Notes: generated by a model not told the origin, from the letters alone. DNA of 10,137 bases from Pseudomonadota bacterium (GCA_021779635.1 JAJYAH010000186.1:1-10137); one strand, 5' to 3'; counted from the stretch's first letter, positions 1 to 6,635 are shown. A program made the numbers and translations.

Positions 1-100
1 TACCGCGCTGATTGGCATCCATAAGGACTGTTACAGCGCAATCAACTTAACCCAACAAGACGGTCCCCACCGGAGGAAGACGGATCAGCAGAGCGCATTT

Positions 101-120
101 TTTTGCAGAACGAACCCAAT
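101..120 (+). repeat. Short repeat motif, copy 1 (QNEPN-like)
   Basis: The bases GCAGAACGAACCCAAT follow a T run. A second, diverged version lies at 527-547 (GGCAGAACGAAGCCAAA), about 425 bp away in the same orientation. Aligned with one gap, roughly 17 of 20 positions agree. Translated, the motif reads QNEPN/QNEAK; similar peptide strings are, as far as I recall, common in spurious small ORFs of Bradyrhizobium genomes, which would make this a dispersed extragenic repeat. That last point is memory, not something the sequence shows. Confidence 0.35.
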
Positions 121-526
121 TTGACTGGTTTCGATGGAATTATCTCCGGGTTCAGGCAGGATGGCCCCTATCACAAGCGTCCAGGCTTCGATCAGATCGC
201 CCAGGGCATGGGCGGGTTGATTTGCCGATCGCAGGCGGCGGGCCAGGGCCGATGCGGGTCGGCATTCCTTTCGCAGCCTTGCAGCCGGGCTTCTCTGTGC
301 GAGCGGCATGCCCGCGCGCGAGCGGCTCAAGACCCACATCCGCTTCGAGTGTTCAGAGCCCGTATAAGTCCATGAAACAAATCTCTACACCAAGTGAGAG
401 CGGGCATGGCAAAGTGCGACCAAGCTGAAGGTCGACAGAGCACCGAAGCGGAAACAATTAGCAAACAAAAAATAGTAGTAAACGAATGTGCACGTATAAA
501 CTGCATGTCGCTGATCGGGGGACATG

Positions 527-547
527 TTTTGGCAGAACGAAGCCAAA
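527..547 (+). repeat. Short repeat motif, copy 2 (QNEPN-like)
   Basis: This is the partner of the motif at 101-120, in the same orientation, with the core GCAGAACGAA shared exactly and the following bases diverged. It lies just right of the small inverted repeat CATGTC...GACATG (about 503-526). No gene is associated with it. Confidence 0.35.
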
Positions 548-697
548 CCGAATCAATGGTAGCTCCGGCAACATCGTCTGGATGATTCGGGAAATTCGGC
601 AGGTCAAAGGGTCGGGGGACGCCATCCGCAATGTAAAGGGCCCGAGGACAACATGCTGGTCGCCGCCACCAAGAGATCCGTGCTCTCCATAATCAGG

Positions 698-734
698 TCG
701 TGTCCCCGGTGGTGGCTTTGCGGTGGTCACCGGC
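698..734 (+). repeat. IS256 left terminal inverted repeat
   Basis: The left end starts TCGTGTCCCC and continues GGTGGTGG...GCGGTGG. It matches the complement of the right end (1986-2026) with a one-base gap after the C run and a few mismatches. It is the binding site expected for the transposase. Confidence 0.75.
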
Positions 735-787
735 AGGTCTCCGGTAGGATCGGGTTGCGACACGCGAACGCAATCGACGAACCACCG

Positions 788-1961
788 ATGACCGACGATA
801 TGATGAACCTGCGCACACTCGTAGAGGAGACCCCCGACGCCGACCTGCTGCGCGAGATGATCGGCTTTGCCGCCCAGCGTCTGATGGAGCTGGAAGTCGA
901 AGGCCAGACCGGGGCCCCGAACGTCTGGCCCAGCGCAACGGCTACCGCGACCGGATTTGGGAAACCCGCGCCGGCGCAGTCGAACTGCGCATTCCCAAGC
1001 TGCGCAAGGGCTCCTACTTCCCGGGCTCTCTGGAGCCGCGCCGCATGGCCGAGAAGGCGCTCACCGCCGTGGTGCAGGAAGCCTATCTGCAGGGTGTTTC
1101 GACCCGCTCCGTGGACGATCTGGTGCAGGCGATTGGGATCACAGGCATCTACAAAAGCCAGGTCAGCCGGCTCGGCGGCGAGATCGACGAGAAGGTGAAG
1201 GCCTTCCTCGCCCGTCCGATCGAGGGTGACTGGCCGTATTTATGGATCGACCCCACCTACGTCAAAGTGCGCCAGAATGGCCGCATCGTATCTGTCGCAG
1301 TGATCGTCGCGGTCGGCGTCAACAGTGACGGCCGGCGCGAGGTTCTCGGCATGGATATTGGCCCGTCCGAAGCCGAGACTTCTGGACCGCATTCCTGCGC
1401 AAGCTGGCCCGCCGCGGCCTGCGCGGCGTCAAGCTGGTCGTGTCCGACGCACATGAGGGCATCAAGACCACCGTGGCCAGGGTTACTCAACGCCAGCTGG
1501 CAGCGTTGCCGCGTCCACTTCATGCGCAACGCGCTGGCGCATGCCGGCAAGGGCGGCCGGCGCGTCGTCTCCGCCTTTATCGCCACAGCGTTCGCCCAGG
1601 ACGATGCCGAGGCGGCAAGAGCCCAGTGGCGCAAGGTCGCCGATCAGCTCCGCCCCAAGCTGCCCAAGCTTGCTCGCTTCCTCGACGAGGCAGAGACCGA
1701 TGTGCTCGCGTACATGACCCCAGCACAGGACCAAGTTGCACTCGACCAACCCGATCGAACGCCTCAACGGCGAGATCAAGCGGCGCACCGAGGTGATCGG
1801 GATATTCCCCAACGAGGACGCCATCGTCCGCCTCGTCGGCGCAATCCTGCTCGACCAAAACGATGAATGGGCCGTCCAGCGTGCCCGTTACATGACGCTG
1901 GAAAACATCGCGTCGTTGAGCGATGATCCCATTTGTCAGCTTTCCGGCTATCGCCAACTGA
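788..1961 (+). pseudogene. IS256-family transposase, multiply frameshifted
   Basis: This was a mutator-type (IS256) DDE transposase of about 400 residues. Reading begins at ATG 788 ([21 protein letters not shown]). I infer five lesions from where the familiar protein continues in another frame. About 20 bases are lost near 914-916 (the text resumes as [12 protein letters not shown]). One base is lost near 1380 (resumes [15 protein letters not shown]). One base is added near 1485 (resumes [15 protein letters not shown]). A few bases are lost near 1720-1731 (resumes [19 protein letters not shown]). One T is added near 1932, after which the ancestral end VSFPAIAN and TGA 1959-1961 is still legible. 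All three catalytic acidic regions remain but in different frames: Asp at 1249-1251 (LWIDPTY), Asp at 1446-1448 (VSDAHEG) and Glu near 1757 (NPIERLN). The number of lesions argues against programmed frameshifting, so the gene is dead. Confidence 0.9.
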
Positions 1962-1985
1962 CGAGCCCGGCTCTTGCCGGCGAAC

Positions 1986-2026
1986 GCGGTGCCCCACCGC
2001 CAGTTACACCACGCCGGGGGACACGA
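1986..2026 (-). repeat. IS256 right terminal inverted repeat
   Basis: Its complement begins TCGTGTCCCCCGGCGTGG, matching the left end at 698-734 with small gaps. It lies 25 bases beyond the ancestral transposase stop at 1961, as expected for a compact IS. Confidence 0.75.
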
Positions 2027-2078
2027 TCCATCATCAATGGCGGCGGCAAGTGGGTCAAAGTGTCGGTTGAGGCTGATC

Positions 2079-2092
2079 TGGTCTATAGACCA
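2079..2092. repeat. 14-bp perfect palindrome TGGTCTATAGACCA
   Basis: The 14 bases are perfectly self-complementary with no spacer. They lie 53 bp right of the IS end and about 155 bp downstream of the tRNA-Ser 3' end. Symmetry without a loop suits a protein-binding site better than an RNA hairpin. No gene nearby obviously depends on it. Confidence 0.5.
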
Positions 2093-2245
2093 TCCTGATT
2101 GCCGCGGAAAATGCCTCCTGGCGGGCGGTCAAAACAGGAGAAACCCCGGCTTGGTTGGATTGCAAACCGCCGAAACCGCGGATCGAAGCGCTTCGCGTAG
2201 TCGCGATGAACGCCTCAAACTCTTGGGCAATGATTTCAATGACTT

Positions 2246-2337
2246 TGGCGGAGACGGAGGGATTCGAACCCTCGATACCCTTTTCAAGGTATGCTCATTT
2301 AGCAAACGAGTGCCTTCAGCCGCTCGGCCACATCTCC
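2246..2337 (-). tRNA. tRNA-Ser (anticodon GCT)
   Basis: On the minus strand the gene runs from GGAGATG (2337-2331) to CGTCTCC plus discriminator G at 2249. The seven-base acceptor stem pairs throughout, with one T-G pair. The encoded CCA is 2248-2246. The D arm contains GCCGAGCGGC. The anticodon stem CTCGT/ATGAG closes the loop TTGCTAA, giving anticodon GCT, which reads AGC and AGT serine codons. A long variable arm (ATACC...GGTAT) marks a class II tRNA, and the T arm holds GGTTCGAATCC. It lies downstream of the TPR gene on the same strand, about 100 bp from that gene's stop. The decayed IS ends about 220 bp beyond its 3' end; tRNA-Ser genes are frequent integration sites, but I see no repeated copy of the 3' end in the window. 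Confidence 0.97.
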
Positions 2338-2377
2338 GGTAACATAAGGATATGCCCGACGCGGTGGCGTGCCGCAA

Positions 2378-2400
2378 GCCGCCTTTTTAGGGAAGGCGGC
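2378..2400 (-). terminator. Stem-loop between TPR gene and tRNA-Ser
   Basis: GCCGCCTT (2378-2385) and AAGGCGGC (2393-2400) form a perfect 8-bp stem with a 7-base loop. On the minus strand it lies about 40 bases after the TPR stop and 40 bases before the tRNA 5' end, where a terminator would be expected. No T run follows, so it may be only a weak or factor-assisted terminator. Confidence 0.45.
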
Positions 2401-2439
2401 CGTTTGATATCGCGCGGCAATCCCGGCGCTTGGGCGATC

Positions 2440-3582
2440 CTAGCGGTTGAGTATGAGTTCCGCTATCGCGGCCGTCGATTCGACGAATTCCAGCGGGCAA
2501 TCCTTAGCCGCCAGCTTCAACAGGCGCGTCGCTTCCGGCTTGTTTTTCTTGAGCAGCGCGAATTCGCCGCTGTAAAAATTGGCTTCGCAGGTCTGCGCCG
2601 CCTGTTTCTTCGGATCCTGGTCAGCGGCCGCGGCAATCGTTTGGGCGGCGCTCAGTTCGCCGAGGAATTGCCGGACAACCGGCGCCGGCCACGCAGTCAT
2701 GTCCAGTTGTTTTGAAGTTTCGGCCAAACGATTCGCGACTCCGTTGCGGTGCTCGGAAAGATCGAGCCAAAGTGCCGTATAGGGGTCCTTCGGGTTGATC
2801 TCGTTTGCCTTCTTGAAATCGGCCTGGGCGTCCGCGGTGCGGCCGCCGAGCAGAAAGTACGTGACACCCCGGTTGAAGTAAGCAAAGGAATCGCCGGGGT
2901 CGAGCCGGATCACTTTGTCAAAATCATCGAGGGCGCTGGGGTTGTTGCCCTTGATATAGGACAGGCGGCCCCGAACGAAATAGGCCTTGGCATAGTTGGG
3001 GTCGAACCGGATCGAATCGTTCAAGTCGGCCATGGCGCGGTCGAAGTCGCCCATGCGCTTGTACAAGTCTCCCCGGGAGAAATAGGCGATGGCGTAGGTG
3101 GGGTCGAGCTGGATCGCCTGGTTGAAGTCGGCCAGGGCGTGATCGAATTCACCCTTGGCTTTGTACAGATTGCCCCGCTCGCTAAAGGCCCATGCGCTTT
3201 TGGGATCGAGCCGGACTGCGTCATTGAAGTCACCGAAAGCGCGGTCGAAGTCGCCTTTGTTCAGATAGGCGTTGCCGCGATTGATGTAGGCCGGCGCGTA
3301 AGCGCTATCGACCCGGATGGCTTCGTTGCAATCCAACAAGGCGTGATCCGGATCCTTTTTGGCCCACCACCATCCGCAGCGATTGCTGAGTGCGGCTGCG
3401 CGGGCAGGTCCCGTCACCTTGGAGTCCTGGATGACGCGGTCGCATGCCGCGATGCCTTGATCGGCCTTGCTGATCGCCCCGACGAACTTGCACTGGTCAA
3501 GATCGCTTTGATTGTCGGCCAGAACCGGACTTGAGAAAGCAAACGATGTAGCCAATCCAGCGAGTAGCACTGAAAAGCGCAT
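2440..3582 (-). CDS. Exported TPR-repeat protein (NlpI-like)
   Basis: This 380-residue protein is built almost entirely from tetratricopeptide repeats. A signal peptide is clear: a short basic start (MRFS), a hydrophobic stretch to about residue 17 and VLA before a likely cut after residue 22, so it acts in the periplasm or at the envelope. After a Cys-containing stretch and a degenerate first unit (about 63-96), five good 34-residue TPRs follow (97-130, 131-164, 165-198, 199-232, 233-267), each with the A/GN-Y, A-DFN-AI-LDP pattern. The last 110 residues (ALWLDLSEHR..., CEANFYSGEFALLKKNKPEA) resemble the C-terminal part of NlpI-type proteins. TPRs hold partner proteins; no partner or enzymatic role is visible here. 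There is no lipobox, unlike enteric NlpI. Start: ATG 3582 is preceded by AGGGGAGG (3594-3587) at four bases, a strong ribosome site. The gene appears monocistronic, followed by tRNA-Ser. Confidence 0.9.
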   Translation of the reverse strand: MRFSVLLAGLATSFAFSSPVLADNQSDLDQCKFVGAISKADQGIAACDRVIQDSKVTGPARAAALSNRCGWWWAKKDPDHALLDCNEAIRVDSAYAPAYINRGNAYLNKGDFDRAFGDFNDAVRLDPKSAWAFSERGNLYKAKGEFDHALADFNQAIQLDPTYAIAYFSRGDLYKRMGDFDRAMADLNDSIRFDPNYAKAYFVRGRLSYIKGNNPSALDDFDKVIRLDPGDSFAYFNRGVTYFLLGGRTADAQADFKKANEINPKDPYTALWLDLSEHRNGVANRLAETSKQLDMTAWPAPVVRQFLGELSAAQTIAAAADQDPKKQAAQTCEANFYSGEFALLKKNKPEATRLLKLAAKDCPLEFVESTAAIAELILNR

Positions 3583-3868
3583 TTTTCCTCCCCTTACTCC
3601 GGTGCGGCTGATGGTGCCGATATCCAGCCGACTACCTACGTCGGCAGGCGGCCGTCGTGCAACAACCTTAAAGCGCTCGATCGCAGCGGAGGTACACGAT
3701 CATGCGAACGCGCGGCAGCAGCGGACCCCCGACCGATCCGCAAGGTCACGCAACCGGAGCGAACGCTCGCGCCCCCCTCTCGTCGAGCGCAGGTTGGCCA
3801 TCGCGCAGCATTCTTTGAGATGGTCTTATTATTGTCGCGCTGGATCGGACCCTGACGGCGGTGCTGAA

Positions 3869-3904
3869 GGCAATAAAGGGGGGCACCGCGGGCAATAAGG
3901 GGTG
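3869..3904 (+). repeat. Tandem GGCAATAA(A)GGGG motif, 22-bp period
   Basis: GGCAATAAAGGGG starts at 3869 and GGCAATAAGGGG starts at 3891. The two identical octamers are 22 bp apart, close to two helical turns, so a dimeric regulator could reach both from one face. They lie about 350 bp upstream of the porin start and 290 bp upstream of the TPR start. A chance duplication cannot be excluded. Confidence 0.35.
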
Positions 3905-4099
3905 AGGATGATTTCGCAGCGGCTCCGATTCGAAGCTTCGATAGGGTCCCGTGCGGAGTTCCTCATCCGTGGCTTCGCCCGCGCGGCCGCGTCCCCGAAA
4001 ACCGAAATGTGTCTCTTGAAAGGCCGGAAATACACAAAAATGTTATGAAGAAACAGTGATTTAAGGGGATTTCGAGGCCGATCGAACGGCGTCGGCGAT

Positions 4100-4120
4100 G
4101 TGTGCAATTTTGCAACACAC
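4100..4120. promoter_or_regulatory. Inverted repeat TGCAA-TT-TTGCA upstream of the porin gene
   Basis: TGCAA (4103-4107), two bases, then TTGCA (4110-4114) is a perfect short dyad. It is flanked by GTG on the left and CACAC on the right, which extends the symmetry imperfectly. Located about 130 bp upstream of the porin start in AT-rich DNA, it is a plausible operator half-site pair. The role is inferred from position only. Confidence 0.35.
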
Positions 4121-4244
4121 TCCGGAAAAACAATGAGATGCAGTGCGGCGGGCCATTCTTTCAATTGCGCTTTGAGAGGCGGGAGGTAATTCTGAATCCA
4201 TCGAGAGATAGGCAACGACGTTTTACAGAACCACAAGGGGGAAT

Positions 4245-5252
4245 ATGAATATGAATAGTAAGACTCTACTAGCAGCGGCAGGGATTGCGGCGGTCGCTTT
4301 CTCGCCGGCATACGCCACCGAGGGCGGCGATCAAATGACGAAGCCCGGTGCGTTCATCGGATCAAGCGCCGGCGTTCCGCCGCCGGGCATCTACATGTTC
4401 AACCAGGTGTTCACCTATCAAGCCAATCTGGCTGGGCCAGGGACCGCGGCACTCAATCCTCCTGGCACACACAAGACCGGCGTTCAGGCGGCGGTCGACG
4501 TTCAAGGCTTCCTGTTCGTTCCCGGCTGGACTTTCCTGGGTGCGAGCTATGACGCTGTCATCGTGCAGCCGTTTGTCATGCAGAGCCTCGGCAATCCGAT
4601 TAACGCCCAGGCTGCCGGCATGTTCAATACCTACGTCGTGCCGGTGGAATTGAGCTGGAAGCTCGGAACCAGCGGCTTTGCCGTCAAGACCGGTCTTGGT
4701 ATCTACCTCAATGACGCAACGGTAAACGGCGCAAATGGTCTTGGCGGCCAAGGTAATCCATACTGGACGTACCAGCCCGAATTGATCCTGTCGTACCTGA
4801 AGGACGGATGGAACCTGACCGCTGCCATTTACGCAGAGTTCAATACCGCCAACACGGTCACCCACTACACGACGGGCGACCTGCTCCACGCAGACTTCAC
4901 TGCGACCAAGACCATCGGCAAGTGGACGTTTGGTCCTGTTGCCTACTACGTCGGCCAGGTCAGCAATGATTCCTGCCCGACCTCCTGTATCGCCACTGGC
5001 GAAAGCACGTTGCTCCACTCCCAGAGATATGACGTTTGGGCAGTCGGCGGTCTCGTAGGATATGACTTCGGACCGGCGAGCTTGTCGGTTTGGGCTACCC
5101 AGGAAGTGTCGGCCAAAGCTTCCAATGCCGCCGCTGCCGCAGCGGGTGGAGATCCTTCGGTAGTCGCTGAGGGCACGACGGTGTTTGCAACGCTCAGCTA
5201 TCGCCTCTGGGCGCCGGATGAGCCGACCAAGCCCGCGATGTACCACAAGTAA
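4245..5252 (+). CDS. Outer-membrane channel, SphA / phenol meta-degradation porin type
   Basis: This 335-residue protein begins with a signal peptide cut probably after AYA (residue 24). The mature part opens TEGGDQMTKPGAFIG and PPPGIYMFNQ, a start I associate with the transporter family annotated as MetA-pathway of phenol degradation / SphA. The rest is typical of a beta barrel: alternating aromatic strands such as WTFGPVAYYVGQV (227-239), YDVWAVGGLVGYDFG (262-276) and TVFATLSYRLW (312-322), with Gly/Asn-rich turns between. Two cysteines (244, 248) sit close together in a probable surface loop. Unusually for a barrel, it ends in a polar tail (APDEPTKPAMYHK) rather than an aromatic residue. 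Family members are thought to pass hydrophobic or aromatic compounds across the outer membrane; the substrate here is unknown. Start choice: GGGGG at 4237-4241 is only three bases from ATG 4245 but nine from the in-frame ATG 4251, so the true start may be 4251. A binding-protein gene follows after 171 bp. Confidence 0.83.
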   Translation: MNMNSKTLLAAAGIAAVAFSPAYATEGGDQMTKPGAFIGSSAGVPPPGIYMFNQVFTYQANLAGPGTAALNPPGTHKTGVQAAVDVQGFLFVPGWTFLGASYDAVIVQPFVMQSLGNPINAQAAGMFNTYVVPVELSWKLGTSGFAVKTGLGIYLNDATVNGANGLGGQGNPYWTYQPELILSYLKDGWNLTAAIYAEFNTANTVTHYTTGDLLHADFTATKTIGKWTFGPVAYYVGQVSNDSCPTSCIATGESTLLHSQRYDVWAVGGLVGYDFGPASLSVWATQEVSAKASNAAAAAAGGDPSVVAEGTTVFATLSYRLWAPDEPTKPAMYHK

Positions 5253-5280
5253 GGAATACGATGCGTGTTCCCCTTTCGGC

Positions 5281-5296
5281 AGACGGTTGACCGTCT
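5281..5296. promoter_or_regulatory. Perfect dyad AGACGGT-TG-ACCGTCT
   Basis: Two 7-bp arms are exact inverted repeats around a 2-bp centre. The gap is too short for a good RNA loop, so a dimeric DNA-binding protein is a likelier reader. The dyad sits 28 bp after the porin stop, just before the large palindrome, and 128 bp upstream of the binding-protein start, where it could act as an operator. Function is inferred. Confidence 0.45.
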
Positions 5297-5325
5297 ATCG
5301 GGAGGGGACATTCTTTTGGGATGCT

Positions 5326-5368
5326 GACAGAGCCTCCGTTCCGATTGAATTGGAACGGAGGCTCTGTC
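5326..5368 (+). terminator. Very strong hairpin downstream of the porin gene
   Basis: The arms GACAGAGCCTCCGTTCC (5326-5342) and 5352-5368 are perfect 17-base complements. The nine bases between can add a G-T pair and two more pairs, so the whole 43 nt is a palindrome with one mismatch. The tail is CTTTAG, giving only a short T run. Position, 73 bp after the porin stop, and strength point to a transcription terminator separating the porin from the binding-protein gene. It might instead be a dispersed palindromic repeat. Confidence 0.75.
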
Positions 5369-5423
5369 TTTAGTGGCGGCGGCATGATCGCGCGGGAACC
5401 CCCGGGGCGAAACGTCTGGACTG

Positions 5424-6635
5424 ATGATGGGAATAGCTAGAAGTGTCGCCGTTGCCACGGCATTCGCGTGCATGATCGCTCAGGTCTTTGCCGCCGAGCG
5501 GAAATACGGACCCGGCGTCACCGATACCGAAATCAAGATTGGGCAGACGATGCCCTATAGCGGTCCGGCCTCGTCCTATTCAACGGTGGGAGTAGCGCAG
5601 GCCGCCTACTTCAAGATGTTGAACGAAAATGGCGGCATCAACGGCCGCAAGATCAATCTGATCTCGCTTGACGACGGCTACAGCCCGCCGAAGACCGTGG
5701 AGCAGATCCGAAGGCTGGTTGAGAGCGATGAAGTGCTGATGATCTTCCAGTCGCTCGGAACGGCACCGAATGCGGCGATCCAGAAATATCTGAACCAGAA
5801 AAAGATCCCGCATCTGTTCGTTTCCTCCGGCGCGTCGCGCTTCAACGATCCGGCCAATTTTCCCTATACGACGGGCTGGTCGCCGAACTATGCTTCGGAG
5901 GCTCGCGTCTACGCGAAGTATATTCTGGGCAACATGCCCGACGCAAAAATAGCGATCCTTTGGCAAAATGACGATCTGGGCCGGGACTATCTCGGCGGTT
6001 TCAGGCAGGGGCTGGGAAACAGGGCCGACAGGATGATCGTCAGGGAGGCTTCGTTCTCCGTCACCGATCCAACGATCGAATCGCAGATCGTGACGTTGAA
6101 AGAATCCGGCGCCGATCTCCTCTTCATCGTCGCGACCCCGAAAGCCGCCGCGCAGGCGATCCGCGGCGCGCACGAACTCGATTGGCATCCGGCCCGGTTT
6201 CTCGTCAATGTCGCCTCATCGGTCGGAGCGGTTCTCAAGCCCGCCGGTCTCGAAGCCTCCAGGGGGATCATATCGGCGGCCTATCAGAAAGACCCGAACG
6301 ATCCGCAGTGGAAGGATGACCCGGCGGTAAAGGACTGGAACGCCTGGATCGATCGCTACCTGCCGCGGGCGGACAAGACCGATTTCTTCAACGTCTACGG
6401 CTACAATTCCGCGCAAACGCTGGTGGAAGTCTTGAAGCGCTGCGGCGATGATCTGACGCGCGAGAATGTCATGAAACAGGCAACGAGCCTGAACACGACG
6501 CTGCCCATGCTGCTGCCGGGCGTGAAGCTTTCGATGTCACCGACCGATCTGCGTCCGATGAAACAAACCTGGCTGCAGAGATTTGACGGCGAACGATGGC
6601 GGCTGTTCGGCGACGTGGTCGACGTGACGAAATGA
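5424..6635 (+). CDS. Periplasmic substrate-binding protein of an ABC transporter (LivK type), orphan
   Basis: This 403-residue protein has a signal peptide ending VFA (likely cut after residue 23) and then the two-lobed type I periplasmic binding fold of the branched-chain amino acid group (Peripla_BP_6). Visible landmarks are the first strand VTDTEIKIGQTMPYSGPAS (32-50), ENGGINGRKINLISLDDGYSPPKTVEQ (68-94), the ligand-pocket stretch IFQSLGTAPN (107-116), PHLFVSSGASR (129-139), and the second-lobe segment AKIAILWQNDDLGRDY (174-189). This branch of the family often binds amino acids, but also aromatic acids and other small organics. No permease or ATPase gene is in the window, so it must work with subunits encoded elsewhere or act as a sensor. 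The ribosome site is poor: only CTGGA lies just before two adjacent in-frame ATGs (5424, 5427), suggesting low or regulated translation. It is co-oriented with the porin gene but separated from it by the strong hairpin. Confidence 0.92.
   Translation: MMGIARSVAVATAFACMIAQVFAAERKYGPGVTDTEIKIGQTMPYSGPASSYSTVGVAQAAYFKMLNENGGINGRKINLISLDDGYSPPKTVEQIRRLVESDEVLMIFQSLGTAPNAAIQKYLNQKKIPHLFVSSGASRFNDPANFPYTTGWSPNYASEARVYAKYILGNMPDAKIAILWQNDDLGRDYLGGFRQGLGNRADRMIVREASFSVTDPTIESQIVTLKESGADLLFIVATPKAAAQAIRGAHELDWHPARFLVNVASSVGAVLKPAGLEASRGIISAAYQKDPNDPQWKDDPAVKDWNAWIDRYLPRADKTDFFNVYGYNSAQTLVEVLKRCGDDLTRENVMKQATSLNTTLPMLLPGVKLSMSPTDLRPMKQTWLQRFDGERWRLFGDVVDVTK

Larger units (their letters stand above)
1..697. 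other. Noncoding, probably eroded DNA left of the IS element
   Basis: I see no gene here. The short open frames lack a plausible ribosome site, overlap one another on both strands and resemble no family I know. The content is two diverged copies of a short motif (about 101-120 and 527-547), an AT-richer stretch near 455-500, and a small inverted repeat CATGTC...GACATG around 503-526. The first 24 bases could be the end of a reading frame (YRADWHP then stop), but that is too little to call. The stretch fits decayed intergenic or former mobile DNA next to the dead IS; this is inference. Confidence 0.5.
698..2026 (+). mobile_element. IS256-family insertion sequence, decayed
   Basis: The element is about 1.33 kb, the usual size for the family. 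It is bounded by imperfect terminal inverted repeats that both read TCGTGTCCCC inward (698-707 on the plus strand; complement of 2017-2026). The similarity continues about 35-40 bases with small gaps. It contains a single transposase gene on the plus strand, broken by several indels, so the copy cannot move on its own. A near-identical 10-mer flanks it (tccataatca at 686-695, tccatcatca at 2027-2036; 9/10 match), though the left copy is offset by two bases from the repeat end. This could be a decayed target duplication. The outer two bases of each end are uncertain. Confidence 0.85.
3583..4244. other. Long divergent intergenic region between TPR gene and porin gene
   Basis: About 660 bases lack a credible gene. 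Open frames exist on both strands (plus 3512-3898, minus 3829-4311), but they run into the flanking genes antisense, have no ribosome site and show no family resemblance. The right half, about 4020-4250, is AT-richer than its surroundings, as expected of a promoter and 5' leader for the porin gene. It holds the tandem GGCAATAA pair (3869-3898) and the dyad at 4100-4120. A weak promoter candidate for the porin is TTGCGC near 4166, 16 bases, then TAATTC near 4188; neither box is close to consensus. Confidence 0.55.

Noticed and set aside
1..24. Possible C-terminal end of a gene entering from the left (YRADWHP stop)
   Set aside because: Seven residues without any family signature cannot support a gene call.
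788..1961. Programmed frameshifting in the IS256 transposase
   Set aside because: There are about five separate shifts of mixed sign plus a deletion of roughly 20 bases, IS256 elements normally use a single frame, and no slippery sequence is evident at the breaks.
2184..2195. 12-bp palindrome CGAAGCGCTTCG downstream of tRNA-Ser as a terminator
   Set aside because: It has no loop of useful size and no T run on the minus strand; GC-rich palindromes of this size are common in such genomes.
2129..2377. Small protein overlapping tRNA-Ser (RCGRAAEGTRLLN...RIPPSPP)
   Set aside because: This is the translation of a tRNA-Ser gene, a common false gene call; the plus-strand reading GGIRTLDTLFKV is the same artefact.
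3829..4311. A 160-residue minus-strand frame in the gap before the porin
   Set aside because: It overlaps the porin start antisense, has no ribosome site and no recognisable motif, and spans AT-rich promoter-like DNA.
4362..5246. A 294-residue minus-strand frame opposite the porin gene
   Set aside because: It is an antisense shadow. The plus strand has a signal peptide, barrel-like strands and a ribosome site, while the minus reading resembles nothing.
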